From assembly GCA_947465645.1 (NCBI GenBank), contig CANIBQ010000057.1, positions 1 through 31,542 of the forward strand: 31,542 bases of DNA. Reading direction: 5' to 3'. This document shows positions 6,890 through 15,880 of the stretch, in pieces. The translations under genes and the position numbers were made by a program. Every line of letters starts with the position of its first letter. Position 1 is the first letter of the stretch. This DNA comes from Acidobacteriota bacterium (GTDB taxonomy: Bacteria > Acidobacteriota > Vicinamibacteria > Vicinamibacterales > UBA2999). Under the pieces are notes generated by a model that ran no database searches, was not told where the DNA came from, and saw nothing but the letters and a program-made list of their open reading frames with translations.

Positions 6890-9759
6890 TAGAACGTCAA
6901 CCGGAACCCGAACTGCATCGATCGGAACTGCGCGGCGGTGTTCTTCAGGTAGTCGCCGGCGCTCTCCTGCGTGCCGATCTCGAAGTTCGGCCGGTTGAAC
7001 AGGTTGAACACTTCCGCGATGGCGTCGAGCGACACGCGTCCGAGCGGGATCCGCTGCTGGAGGCGCAGGTCGGTGCGATTGTTCGGCGGATCGAACAGCG
7101 AGTTCTTGGGGACGATCGAGCCGTTGGGCCGCAGGCGGGCGCTGAAGGTGCCGCCCGTCTGCCGCAGGTCGCCGCCGTAGTTGCTTTCCTGCCGCAGACC
7201 CGCGGCGAAGAAATGCAGCCCGCTCACCTGGAGGCCGTGGCCAACCTGCCAGATGCCGTTGAACACGAAGCGATGGCGCTGGTCGTCGGCCGACGGCGCG
7301 AATTCGCCGCCGAGATCGGGCACCGTCTCGAACGGGACGAAGTCGAGGCCGCTCACCGGCCTGGACTCGGCGCTCCAGAGGCTCGCCAGCGTGTAGGTCG
7401 CCGAGGCCTGCCAGTTGTCGCGGAACCGCTTCTGCAGCTGGGTTTGCAGCGCCCGGTACCGGGACCGGCCGTTGTGCGTCATCATCGACACCACGCCCCA
7501 CTCCGGGAACGGACGGCGCAGCCGATCGGCGAATGGGAAGTTCGCCCCGGTCGCCGGGTTGTAGCTCAGGTTGACGTTGTCGATGACGTCCTTCTCGTCG
7601 GTCCCTTTCGCATAGACATAGTCGACGTCGATCGCCATCACCTCGCCGAACTGCCGCTGGAAGCCGATCGAGTTCTGCCAGGTGCGCTGCAACCGCATCA
7701 TGTGCGGGGGTCCCGTGACCTCCTGCGCCGCGCGGATCAGGCAGCCCGGCCGGTTGCCGTTGACGTGACAGAAACGCTGGATCGCCTGGTCGTAGGTCGG
7801 CAGCGGCTGCCCGTTGAGCGGATCGGCCGTGAAGTTCGGCCGGCCGTCGTTGGCGATCTCGATCACGGCAATCTGCACGTTGCCGCGCGCGAAACTCTGG
7901 TCGCCGCCGAGCGCATCACCGTAGTACAACCCGCTGCCGCCGCGGATCACCGTCCGGTCGTTCACCTGGTACGCGAACCCGACGCGCGGCTGGATGTTGT
8001 CGGTGTCGTTCGGCCGCCCGTCCTCCTGCCACGGCAGGAACTCGATGTCGTTGGCGAACAGCTGCAGGCCGAGGTCATACCGGAGCCCGAGGTTCAACGT
8101 CAGATTGTCCGAAGCCCGCCAGTCGTCCTGTATCCACGCGCCGATTTTCTTCGACGGCACGGGGACCGTGAAGTTGCCGACGCCGATGCTGTAGCTGCGG
8201 GTGAGCGGTGACAACGCCGCGAGGTTCCAGGTGTCGGCGTTGAACGCGTCCGGGAACCACGCCGTGAGCTGCGCCTCGGAGGGACGCGGGCCGTTGCGCG
8301 CGTCGACGGTGCCCATGCACTGCCGGCAGTTCGCCTGGATCTGGTAGCGGTCGAGCAGCTCGGCGCCCGCGCGCACGTCATGACGGCCTCTGGCATCGTA
8401 GGAGAAGGTGAAGTCGTCGCGGACGCTCCACACGCGCTGGCTCTGGTAGCGCGGCTGGAACTGGTTGCCGGTCACGTTGAATCCCGTGAACGAGATGCGG
8501 GGCGACCCGGTGGTAATGCCGTTGGCCCGCTGCCAGTGGTTGGACCACGTCGTCAGGTTGCCCTGGTCGAGAATGAAGTAGGCGTAGCCGACCTTCACTT
8601 CGTTCAGCGCCCGGTTGCTCAGGACCTGCGTGAGCTGGCCGAGCCACTCGTGGTTGTTTTCCCTGGTCCAATTCGTCGCCGCCGGGTGGGCGGTGCCGCC
8701 GGCGGTGAACGGCTGATAGAAGCGCCCCGTGGAGCCCTTGCCCATCACGCGGATCGCCGGGGACATCTGATAGTCGAGGCGGCCGCCGCCCATCTTCTTT
8801 GTCTCGTTGCCCTCCAGCTCGACATTGAACGCCCGGAACGGCGTGTTCCAGATGCTGCTCTTCGGCTCGCGCTCGTACTCGAAGTTGCCGAAGTAGTGGA
8901 GCTTGTCCTGCACGAGCGGACCGCCCAGGGCGGTGCTGATCTGCTGGTTGTTGATGGGCACGACACGGCCCAGCACCGGGTTCTCGGCGTTGAACCTGTC
9001 GCTGCGGACGTTGAGCCGGAGCAGGCCGGACAGGTTGTTGGTGCCCGACTTGGTGATGACGTTGACCTGCACGCCGGACGAGCGGCCCTGCGTCGCGTCG
9101 AAACGGTTGGAAAGGAACTGGAACTCCGCGATTGAATCCTGGCTGTAGCGGGCCTGGCCGCCGGTGCCGATGTCCGTGGAGATCTGCTGACCATCGACGT
9201 TGAGCTGGAACTCGCGATTCTCGCCGCCGTTGCGGTCGGGCAGCGGCGTCGTCGCGTTGACGGCGTTCGTCCGGCTGCCGGGAGCCAGGAGTGCGAGAGC
9301 CATCCAGTTGCGGCCGTTGACGGGCAACTCCTGCATCTGGCGCGGGTCCACGTTGCCCCCGAGGCTCGACGTCGTGACGTCGATGAGTGGCGCGTCAGCG
9401 GTCACCGTGACGGTTTCCTGGACCGTGGAAGGGGACATCTGCAGGTTAACGCTGCCGGTCTGGCCGGCCAGCAGCTCGACGCCGGTCCTGCTGACCGTCG
9501 TGAAGCCCTGCAGCTCCGACGTGATCTGATAGTTGCCGACGCGGACACCGATTCGGTAGATGCCGCGCTCGTCAGTCACCCCTTCGAAGCGATTGCCGGT
9601 GGCCTGGTTCGTGGCGACCACGGTCACACCTGGCAGGACGGCGCCGGTGCTGTCGGTCACGGTTCCGGTGAGCGTCGCCTCCTGTGCGTGAGCGAGCACA
9701 GGCAGCGCCAGCGCCACCATTGCGACGACGACCGCCGAGCGCAGTACGCGCAACATCAT
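6889..9759 (-). CDS. TonB-dependent outer-membrane receptor with carboxypeptidase-regulatory-like N-domain
   Basis: A 956-residue outer-membrane protein. The start at 9759 has a strong GGAGG six bases upstream, and the sequence opens with a signal peptide ending in LPVLAHAQ. A carboxypeptidase-regulatory-like beta-sandwich follows (about 25-110: EATLTGTVTDSTGAVLPGVTVVATN), then a plug domain (TVTVTADAPLIDVTTS onwards) and a long beta-barrel ending in MQFGFRLTF, with the terminal phenylalanine expected for outer-membrane assembly. Such receptors import large substrates with energy from TonB/ExbBD; no TonB genes are in the window. The ligand is unknown. The neighbouring exported hydrolases suggest it takes up a substrate or product of that locus. 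Confidence 0.9.
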   Translation of the reverse strand: MMLRVLRSAVVVAMVALALPVLAHAQEATLTGTVTDSTGAVLPGVTVVATNQATGNRFEGVTDERGIYRIGVRVGNYQITSELQGFTTVSRTGVELLAGQTGSVNLQMSPSTVQETVTVTADAPLIDVTTSSLGGNVDPRQMQELPVNGRNWMALALLAPGSRTNAVNATTPLPDRNGGENREFQLNVDGQQISTDIGTGGQARYSQDSIAEFQFLSNRFDATQGRSSGVQVNVITKSGTNNLSGLLRLNVRSDRFNAENPVLGRVVPINNQQISTALGGPLVQDKLHYFGNFEYEREPKSSIWNTPFRAFNVELEGNETKKMGGGRLDYQMSPAIRVMGKGSTGRFYQPFTAGGTAHPAATNWTRENNHEWLGQLTQVLSNRALNEVKVGYAYFILDQGNLTTWSNHWQRANGITTGSPRISFTGFNVTGNQFQPRYQSQRVWSVRDDFTFSYDARGRHDVRAGAELLDRYQIQANCRQCMGTVDARNGPRPSEAQLTAWFPDAFNADTWNLAALSPLTRSYSIGVGNFTVPVPSKKIGAWIQDDWRASDNLTLNLGLRYDLGLQLFANDIEFLPWQEDGRPNDTDNIQPRVGFAYQVNDRTVIRGGSGLYYGDALGGDQSFARGNVQIAVIEIANDGRPNFTADPLNGQPLPTYDQAIQRFCHVNGNRPGCLIRAAQEVTGPPHMMRLQRTWQNSIGFQRQFGEVMAIDVDYVYAKGTDEKDVIDNVNLSYNPATGANFPFADRLRRPFPEWGVVSMMTHNGRSRYRALQTQLQKRFRDNWQASATYTLASLWSAESRPVSGLDFVPFETVPDLGGEFAPSADDQRHRFVFNGIWQVGHGLQVSGLHFFAAGLRQESNYGGDLRQTGGTFSARLRPNGSIVPKNSLFDPPNNRTDLRLQQRIPLGRVSLDAIAEVFNLFNRPNFEIGTQESAGDYLKNTAAQFRSMQFGFRLTF

Positions 9760-9811
9760 TCGTTTCCTCCGTGTAGACGTGAGTTTGAGCCGCGAGTGCA
9801 CTGGCGTCACC

Positions 9812-9840
9812 TGCCAGGATCAATCCCTTCCGGCCTGGCA
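9812..9840. repeat. Hairpin between amidase and TonB receptor genes
   Basis: TGCCAGG at 9812-9818 pairs with CCTGGCA at 9834-9840 around a 15-base loop. It sits in the 106-bp gap between the amidase stop and the receptor start, so it could weakly terminate or process the transcript. There is no T-run. Confidence 0.3.
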
Positions 9841-9865
9841 CGGTCATGCGTATTCAACGGGGCCG

Positions 9866-12271
9866 CTACGACCCGGCCCGCAGCGGCCCGAATTCGGGGG
9901 GCGGGACGCGCCGCCTGGACGCCGCCTCGTATGCCGACGCGATCCTGAAGATCCGGTGCTCGGCGCCCGGTTCGGCCCTGAACACGAGCGAAAACGGCAA
10001 CCCGGGCGCGGGAACCGGCTTCGGCGTGTCGCTGGCAGTGGCAACATATCGTTTCTTGTCGGGACTGAGGACGAACGTGGCGTCATAGGCCGTGCGCACG
10101 TAGCCCGCCGGGATCAGCACCTCCGTCTCGCCGGCGTAGGGACCCATCCGCAGGTCGCCGCGCGTCGTGCCCTGCGGCGCCGGCTGCGGTGCGAGGCCAA
10201 TCAAGCCGGGCGGGAGCGAGGTGTGCAGGCGGACGACGACGTCGAGGGTGTTCTCCTGGATGACTTTCATCTCGACGCGCCGCAGCAGCTCGCGCAGCAT
10301 CAGCCGCTCGGCCACGCCCTGGCGCTGGCCGAGGGGGCTGCGCATGTCCTCGACCTCTTCCCAGTTCTTCCAGTCGGCGCGCTGCTCGTCGCTCCAGAAC
10401 TTGGAGCGCGCATTGAGCGCCGGCCAATCGACGAGCGTCTCCGTGAAGCCGCGTGCCGTCCAATCGTCCGCGCGGCGCTTCAGGTACTGCGCGACGTGGA
10501 ACGTGAACTGCCGTTCTTCGGCGAGTGTCTGGATGGTGCGGATGTTGAGCGCGCCAGGCGGCGGGACCTTCCCGTCCGCAAGCGCCACCATGTAGTTGAC
10601 GGGCGTCATCGTGCCCGAGCCGAACGTCTTGCCCGGCGCGAACGCCGTCGGCTTGATCGCCGCGGCGAATTCCGGGAACACCGGCGTGCCCTGGTTGTTC
10701 AGGCGGTACAGCAGCTCCGGGAAGAACACCGGCACGAGCTCCGCCAGCGCGCGCGTGTAGCTCGTCTTCATGTTCTCGATGGAGGGATCGTCGGGCCACA
10801 GCGGATCGACCGATTCCACCAGCGTCGCACCCAGGTGCGCTCCGAGCACGTCCTGAATCTCCTTCGCGGCCGCCGTTGCGATCGGCTCGTCCGCCTTCAC
10901 GCCGGGAAACGTCAGCATCGATTCGCGGATGATGCCGATGCGCACGCCCTGGAGCGACCCGGCGGTGCCCGGCGCAGCGCCACTCGGCGCGTACGGCGTC
11001 TCCGACACGCTCGCGCGCGACACGGTCGTGAAGACGTCGCGCGGATCGTAGTAGCCGGTCACCGGGTTCTTCAACGCATCGAGCACCTTGGCCGAATCGG
11101 TGACACTGCGGCAGGTGATCCCGGCGCGGTCGTTGTGGATGTCGGCGCCAATCGCGCCGCCGTGGAACGACAGCATTGCCTTGTGGGGCAGAATCAGCGC
11201 GACCGAGTTGTGGTTTGCGGGGCCGCGGCACGACATGCTCGTCTCCTCGCAGATGCTGCACATCACGAGGTTGGCGCTGACCGACGCCCCCGATCCGGAG
11301 CTCGAGCCGAGCGAGGCGGCGCGCGTTCCGTCGTACGCGCTGTGCGGATTGCCCGCCCAGGTGCTGCGCTGGTACCCCTGATCCGAGACGATGATCTCCT
11401 TCGGCTCGTGGCGGCCGCCCGGCGCGGCGGGAATGCCGTTGTACTCGGTGTTCACCGCCTTGGCGTAGATGATCGCGCCCTTCGCGCGGAGCTCGGCGAC
11501 CAGCGTGTGATCGCGGGCCGCGAAGTCGATGTCGTAGCGCGCATCCGCCGCGGCCGTCGTCCGCATGTCCCTGGTGTCGTACGGATCCTTGAACGAGAAC
11601 GGGATGCAGTACATCGGCAGTTGCACGAGATCGGGCGTGCGCCCGTACCGGGCGTCGAGCTCGGCGGCTCGCTCGAGCGCGTCAGGCTGCCTGCGGAACT
11701 CTTCGCACACGGCGGGCGACCCGGCGGGCAGCGCACCCGATGCCGGAGCCTTGTCGCGATCTCCCTTGCACGTCACCGAGCGCTCGCCGCGCAGGTTGAG
11801 GGTGCCGAGCGCGTTGATCTGTCCTGAGTTCGCCGTCCCGACCGTCATGCCGTACTGCTGCTGCACGCTCGGGTCTGACGCCGTCGCCTCCATGCGTCCC
11901 AGCTCGATCGGCGGACCCGCGTACGCGGCGTAGTTCGGCAGCAACGTCGAGACCGCCACCGTCTCGGTTGGAAACGTCAGCGGCGATCCCGCGCGCACCG
12001 TGCCCGGCGCCGCCGGAATCGGCGCGCCGTCTCTCGTCACGAGCCGATCGCTGACGCCGTTGTAGGCCTTCGCCCGATTGATGTACGCCTCGACCAGCCC
12101 CCGGCACGTGATCTCTCCCGCCTGGATCGCGCGGTGTACATCCGCGATCGTCGCCTCTTCGAGCTGGAACGGCGTCCGCTGCGCCTGAGCGCGGCCGCCC
12201 AGCGGCGCGCCGGCGGCCACGGCAATCAGCACGATCGGTATCAGAACAACGAGGTTGCGGCTGGCGCGCAT
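9866..12271 (-). CDS. Large exported amidase-signature-family enzyme
   Basis: An 801-residue protein with an N-terminal signal peptide (about 1-30) and AAGGAGGG just before the ATG at 12271. It carries the amidase-signature Ser-cisSer-Lys layout: Lys228 in CIPFSFKDPYDT, the glycine/serine loop GSSSGSGAS (cis-Ser about 324) and the nucleophile Ser347 in EETSMSCRGPA. Family enzymes hydrolyse amide bonds. Two oddities stand out. The usual GGS before the nucleophile is replaced by SMS, and the protein is much longer than the typical 450-550 residues, with an insert around 85-215 and an extended C-terminus. The substrate is unknown. It is the gene before the TonB receptor and may share its transcript. 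Confidence 0.85.
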   Translation of the reverse strand: MRASRNLVVLIPIVLIAVAAGAPLGGRAQAQRTPFQLEEATIADVHRAIQAGEITCRGLVEAYINRAKAYNGVSDRLVTRDGAPIPAAPGTVRAGSPLTFPTETVAVSTLLPNYAAYAGPPIELGRMEATASDPSVQQQYGMTVGTANSGQINALGTLNLRGERSVTCKGDRDKAPASGALPAGSPAVCEEFRRQPDALERAAELDARYGRTPDLVQLPMYCIPFSFKDPYDTRDMRTTAAADARYDIDFAARDHTLVAELRAKGAIIYAKAVNTEYNGIPAAPGGRHEPKEIIVSDQGYQRSTWAGNPHSAYDGTRAASLGSSSGSGASVSANLVMCSICEETSMSCRGPANHNSVALILPHKAMLSFHGGAIGADIHNDRAGITCRSVTDSAKVLDALKNPVTGYYDPRDVFTTVSRASVSETPYAPSGAAPGTAGSLQGVRIGIIRESMLTFPGVKADEPIATAAAKEIQDVLGAHLGATLVESVDPLWPDDPSIENMKTSYTRALAELVPVFFPELLYRLNNQGTPVFPEFAAAIKPTAFAPGKTFGSGTMTPVNYMVALADGKVPPPGALNIRTIQTLAEERQFTFHVAQYLKRRADDWTARGFTETLVDWPALNARSKFWSDEQRADWKNWEEVEDMRSPLGQRQGVAERLMLRELLRRVEMKVIQENTLDVVVRLHTSLPPGLIGLAPQPAPQGTTRGDLRMGPYAGETEVLIPAGYVRTAYDATFVLSPDKKRYVATASDTPKPVPAPGLPFSLVFRAEPGAEHRIFRIASAYEAASRRRVPPPEFGPLRAGS

Positions 12272-12385
12272 GATCCCTCCTTAAGCTGAACGGGCGTCCG
12301 CATCCTATTACAAACGGCCGCTCCAGCGAGCAAGACCAGGAGCCGACACCTGCACGGGGAAGTGACAGCTGCCCCTGGATCCCGG

Positions 12386-13198
12386 CTACGTGCCCGGGCG
12401 CGCGTAGAAATAGCCGTCGGTCTCGGTGAGCGCCACGGGCGAATCGAACAACCCGGTGAGATGCTCCGACGTCAGGATCGACCGCTTCGACCCGGAGGCG
12501 AGTATTCGCCCCTGCTTCAACAGGATGACGCGCTCGATTTCCGGGACGATCTCTTCGACGTGGTGGGTGATCAGGACGAGGGTCGTGCCGTCGCGCGCGA
12601 TCTGGCGGACGCGCTCCATGAAACTGTGTCGGGCGACGAGATCGAGGCCGGTGGTCGGCTCGTCGAGCACGAGCGCCCGGGGTTCGGTGACGAGCGCGCG
12701 GGCCAGCAGCACGCGGCGCGCCTCGCCGCTCGACAGCTCGTCGATCCACCGCTTCGCCAGGTGCGACACCCCCATCCGCTCGAGCGCCTCGGCGGCGCGC
12801 GCGCGCATGTCGGCGGTCACCGATCCGTACCGGAGAATGCCCTGCGACGCGAGGAAACCCGAGATGACGGCGTTCTCGCCCAGCACCCGCCCCTCGTTGT
12901 TGCCGCCGACGAACCGCTGATGCAGATCGGCGGAGATGATGCCCAGCTTCGATCGCAGGTCGAAGACATCCCAGTTGTCGCTGCCGAATACGCGGACGGG
13001 CGACGAGCCGTCCTCTGGCGCGCGCGCGCGTTCGTCGTGCGTCAGGAGCTTGGTGAGAAACGACTTGCCCGCGCCATTGGGACCGACGATGGCGGTGTGC
13101 TCGCCTTCGCGGATGGTGAGGTTGAGGCTGTCAAGGATGACATGGTCATCCTTGACGAGCGTGGCGTCGATGAGCTCGAGTACCGGCTCGGCGGGCAT
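12386..13198 (-). CDS. Stand-alone ABC ATPase, ModF/PhrA-like (COG1119 type)
   Basis: A 270-residue ATP-binding protein. It has Walker A GPNGAGKS, the signature LSSGEARR, Walker B ALVLDEPTTGLD and the switch histidine in LITHH. The sequence HTAIVGPNGAGKSFLTKLLTHDERA and the single domain resemble the ModF/PhrA-like group. The ATG at 13198 shares its A with the TGA stop of the MFS gene (TGATG), so translation is coupled. No ABC permease or binding protein is nearby, so a role in ABC transport is not supported; a regulatory or partner role with the MFS carrier is possible but speculative. An open frame extends upstream through the MFS gene and is not coding. Confidence 0.85.
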   Translation of the reverse strand: MPAEPVLELIDATLVKDDHVILDSLNLTIREGEHTAIVGPNGAGKSFLTKLLTHDERARAPEDGSSPVRVFGSDNWDVFDLRSKLGIISADLHQRFVGGNNEGRVLGENAVISGFLASQGILRYGSVTADMRARAAEALERMGVSHLAKRWIDELSSGEARRVLLARALVTEPRALVLDEPTTGLDLVARHSFMERVRQIARDGTTLVLITHHVEEIVPEIERVILLKQGRILASGSKRSILTSEHLTGLFDSPVALTETDGYFYARPGT

Positions 13199-14496
13199 CA
13201 AGCGGGGAGCGACTTGCCCTTGGTCTCCTCGGCGAGCGGCAGGAGCATCAGACCAACCAGGAACACGAGCGCGGTGATGGCGACCGGGACGCCCAGGCTG
13301 CCGTAGGAACGGATACCGGCGCCGACGATGAAGACCATCGCCACGCCGACGAAGCGTCCGGCCGAGCTGATGAAGGCAATCGCGCTCGCACGGCTGGTCG
13401 TCGGGTACTGCTCCGGCAGCCACAACGTATAGAGCGCGAAGTTCGCACCGCCGATGCCGAGGAAGAAGATCAGGATGAAGAACGGCGTGAGCGCCATCGG
13501 CATGTAGAACACGTAGCCGAACGCGATCCCCACGGCGATGCCGAGGAAGGCGAAGAAGAACGCCATCGCCTTCCGGCGTCCGATCGCCTCGGCCAGCCAC
13601 GGGGCCAGCAGGCAGCCGATGATGGTGCCGATCGACAGCACCATCGAACCGTACGACGCGAGCCGCGCGGCGTCGGCCACCGCGTATCCGTCGCGGACCG
13701 CAATCTGCGTGACCGCGGTGGGCACGTAGATGGCGCCTGCCCAGAGCCCGACGATCGACACGAGGAAGAGCAGCGAATTGACGATCGTCCTGCGCCTGTA
13801 GACGAGGGTGAACAACGCGTTGAACGCCTGGCTCATCTTCGGCCGCTCGACCTGGACGCGCTTCTGCCAGGCTTCGGGCTCCTTCACGCCGACCCGGATC
13901 CACGAGACCAGCAGCGCCGGCAGGCCTCCGAGGATGAACATCCAGCGCCAGCCGTAGTTGGCGCCGATGAAGTAGTTGGCGATCGCCGCGAGGAAGAACC
14001 CGAAGTAATAGCCGGTGTGCATGTACCCGGCCCCCATCTTGCGGCGATCCTCAGGCCATTCCTCGGCGATGAACGTGCCGCCCATCGGCTGTTCACCGCC
14101 CAACCCGATGCCGCAGAGCACCCGGAGCACGGCGAGCTGCCAGATGTTGGTCACGAAGCCGCAGAGGAAGGTGAAGACCGAATAGAAGATGATCGTCGCC
14201 ATCAGCGCCTTGACGCGCCCGAAGCGGTCGGCGATGGGACCCCACACCATCGACAGGCCCCATCCGAGCAGGAACAACGCCTGCAGGACGCTGCCGTAGA
14301 AGCCGATGTTGCCCGGCGTCGCCTCGATGCCGGACCGCGGCAGCAGCTCGGTCAGCGCAGGGACCAGCACCAGCGCATAGATGAAGGCATCCATGCCGTC
14401 GAGCGTCCACCCGCCCCATGCGGCCCAGAATCCCCTGATCTGATTCGGGTTCAGCTTGGTCTTCGTTCGAGGAACGGCCACACCAGTGACTGCCAT
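13198..14496 (-). CDS. MFS transporter, aromatic-acid/sugar-acid:H+ symporter type
   Basis: A 432-residue inner-membrane carrier with about twelve hydrophobic helices. The early motif LDGMDAFIYALVL resembles the DGxD motif in helix 1 of the AAHS (aromatic acid:proton) and NanT-like groups. The loop 2-3 motif GPIADRFGRVKAL is the standard MFS signature. A GGAGA lies upstream of the ATG at 14496. It overlaps the ABC ATPase by one base and follows the propeller gene after 79 bp. With the exported hydrolases and ACMSD-type enzymes around it, import of a carboxylated product is plausible; the actual substrate is not visible. Confidence 0.88.
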   Translation of the reverse strand: MAVTGVAVPRTKTKLNPNQIRGFWAAWGGWTLDGMDAFIYALVLVPALTELLPRSGIEATPGNIGFYGSVLQALFLLGWGLSMVWGPIADRFGRVKALMATIIFYSVFTFLCGFVTNIWQLAVLRVLCGIGLGGEQPMGGTFIAEEWPEDRRKMGAGYMHTGYYFGFFLAAIANYFIGANYGWRWMFILGGLPALLVSWIRVGVKEPEAWQKRVQVERPKMSQAFNALFTLVYRRRTIVNSLLFLVSIVGLWAGAIYVPTAVTQIAVRDGYAVADAARLASYGSMVLSIGTIIGCLLAPWLAEAIGRRKAMAFFFAFLGIAVGIAFGYVFYMPMALTPFFILIFFLGIGGANFALYTLWLPEQYPTTSRASAIAFISSAGRFVGVAMVFIVGAGIRSYGSLGVPVAITALVFLVGLMLLPLAEETKGKSLPA

Positions 14497-14575
14497 GCAA
14501 TGGTCTCCGGATTACGACAACGCGGATGAAAGGGTCTGAGGGAGTGAGCGCGCCATTCTAACTCAACGACCAGAG

Positions 14576-15865
14576 TTACCTCGTGCCGCCAGCAGGCGCG
14601 GCCGGCTTGGTCAGCAGCATCGCGGGATTGGCGCCCGCGCGCGGCTTGAACTTCTGCGCGCCGCCGTTGTCCACCTCGGCGACGTAGAAGTTGCCTTCGC
14701 TGTCGACGTGCATCCCGTGCGTGCCCCAGAAGCCGCCGGGGAAGTTGCCCCACGCGCCCCAGGAGTAGAGGAAGTGGCCGTTCAGGTCGTACTTGAGCAT
14801 CTTGGACGAATTGCGATCGAACGCCCACAACATGCTCGAGCCGTCCATGTATACGAGGTGGATGTCGGCTGGCGCCGCGCCGATGCTCCACTCATCCAGG
14901 TACTTGCCGTCCTTGTCGAACACCTGGAAGCGGCGGTTGCCGCGGTCGTTGACAAACACGCGCCCCGTCCGCTGATCCACGGCGACGCCATGAACGTTGT
15001 TCATGTACCCGGGACGCGTCTCCTTGCCGGCTTCGCCCTTCTGGCCCCAGGTCATCAGGTACTTGCCGTCCTTGTCGAACTTGACGATGCGGGTGTTGAC
15101 GTAGCCGTCGGCGACGTAGAAGTCGCCGTTTGGCCCCCACGCCATGAAGGTCGGACGGTAGAAGTGCGTGGCGTCGTTGCCGGGCACGTTGACCGTGCCG
15201 AGCGTCTGCTTCAGCGTCTTGCCGTCGTTGGAGAAACGGAAGATCGCGTGGCGGTAGTCGTCCACGATCCAGACGTCCTTCTGCGCGTCGTACGGGCTCT
15301 GGAACACGGAATGCGGACGGCGGAACATCTTGTCGTAGCGCGTCCAGTCCTCGATGTGGTTGCCCTGGGCGTCGATCACGTTGATGATCCGGCTCCAGTT
15401 GTAGTCGACGCCGGGCTGACCGACGTCGAGGTCGTCGCCGGGCTCCGTCGTGCCGGTTTTGAAGAGCGCACCGGGAGGGCTGGCGGAAGTGGCGTCGCGC
15501 CACGGCAGCCGCCCGATCGGGAACTCCACGCTCGGCGCGATCTTCACGTTCTTCGGCCGCTCAATTTCCGGCAGCATGCCGCGCTGGAGGACGAACACGC
15601 GGTTGGGCGACTCCGCGAACACCCCCTGCCCCGCTCCCCACGTCCATTTACCGACGCCAGGAACGCTCGACAGCGGTTTCGGCCAGTCCATCACCCGGTC
15701 GTAGCCGCCGAAGATGTCCTGCCCGCCCTTCTGCGCCGGGATGGCCGCAAAACTCTGCGCCTGCGGATTGGCCTGCCCCTCCACGGTCATCAGCCTGCTG
15801 TTGACGATGATGCCCACCGTCACGGCGACGGCGGCGGTCACGACGATTGACGCACGCTTACGCAT
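14576..15865 (-). CDS. Exported NHL-type six-bladed beta-propeller protein
   Basis: The ATG at 15865 is preferred over the one at 15871 because GGGAG lies six bases upstream of it. The product (429 residues) starts MRKRASIVVTAAVAVTVGII, a signal peptide or anchor. Repeats such as DVWIVDDYRHAIFRFSNDGK, GDFYVADGYVNTRIVKFDKD, GRVFVNDRGNRRFQVFDKDG and GNFYVAEVDNGGAQKFKP are NHL-like blades. They resemble the propeller of peptidyl-alpha-hydroxyglycine alpha-amidating lyases, but catalysis cannot be claimed. It starts 15 bases after the stop of the double esterase, with the ribosome binding site in the gap, so the two form an operon. Confidence 0.82.
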   Translation of the reverse strand: MRKRASIVVTAAVAVTVGIIVNSRLMTVEGQANPQAQSFAAIPAQKGGQDIFGGYDRVMDWPKPLSSVPGVGKWTWGAGQGVFAESPNRVFVLQRGMLPEIERPKNVKIAPSVEFPIGRLPWRDATSASPPGALFKTGTTEPGDDLDVGQPGVDYNWSRIINVIDAQGNHIEDWTRYDKMFRRPHSVFQSPYDAQKDVWIVDDYRHAIFRFSNDGKTLKQTLGTVNVPGNDATHFYRPTFMAWGPNGDFYVADGYVNTRIVKFDKDGKYLMTWGQKGEAGKETRPGYMNNVHGVAVDQRTGRVFVNDRGNRRFQVFDKDGKYLDEWSIGAAPADIHLVYMDGSSMLWAFDRNSSKMLKYDLNGHFLYSWGAWGNFPGGFWGTHGMHVDSEGNFYVAEVDNGGAQKFKPRAGANPAMLLTKPAAPAGGTR

Positions 15866-15880
15866 ATACATCTCCCTTAC

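Noticed and set aside
5800..8211. Open frame of 803 codons on the plus strand
   Set aside because: It is antisense to the LVIVD and TonB receptor genes, is rich in Arg, Val and His in the pattern of a GC-rich shadow frame, and has no recognisable domain.
9779..11827. Open frame of 682 codons on the plus strand
   Set aside because: Antisense to the amidase gene, with arginine-rich low-information sequence.
12386..13903. ABC ATPase as a 505-residue protein
   Set aside because: The first 235 residues are a shadow of the MFS gene; the ABC domain starts at ATG 13198.
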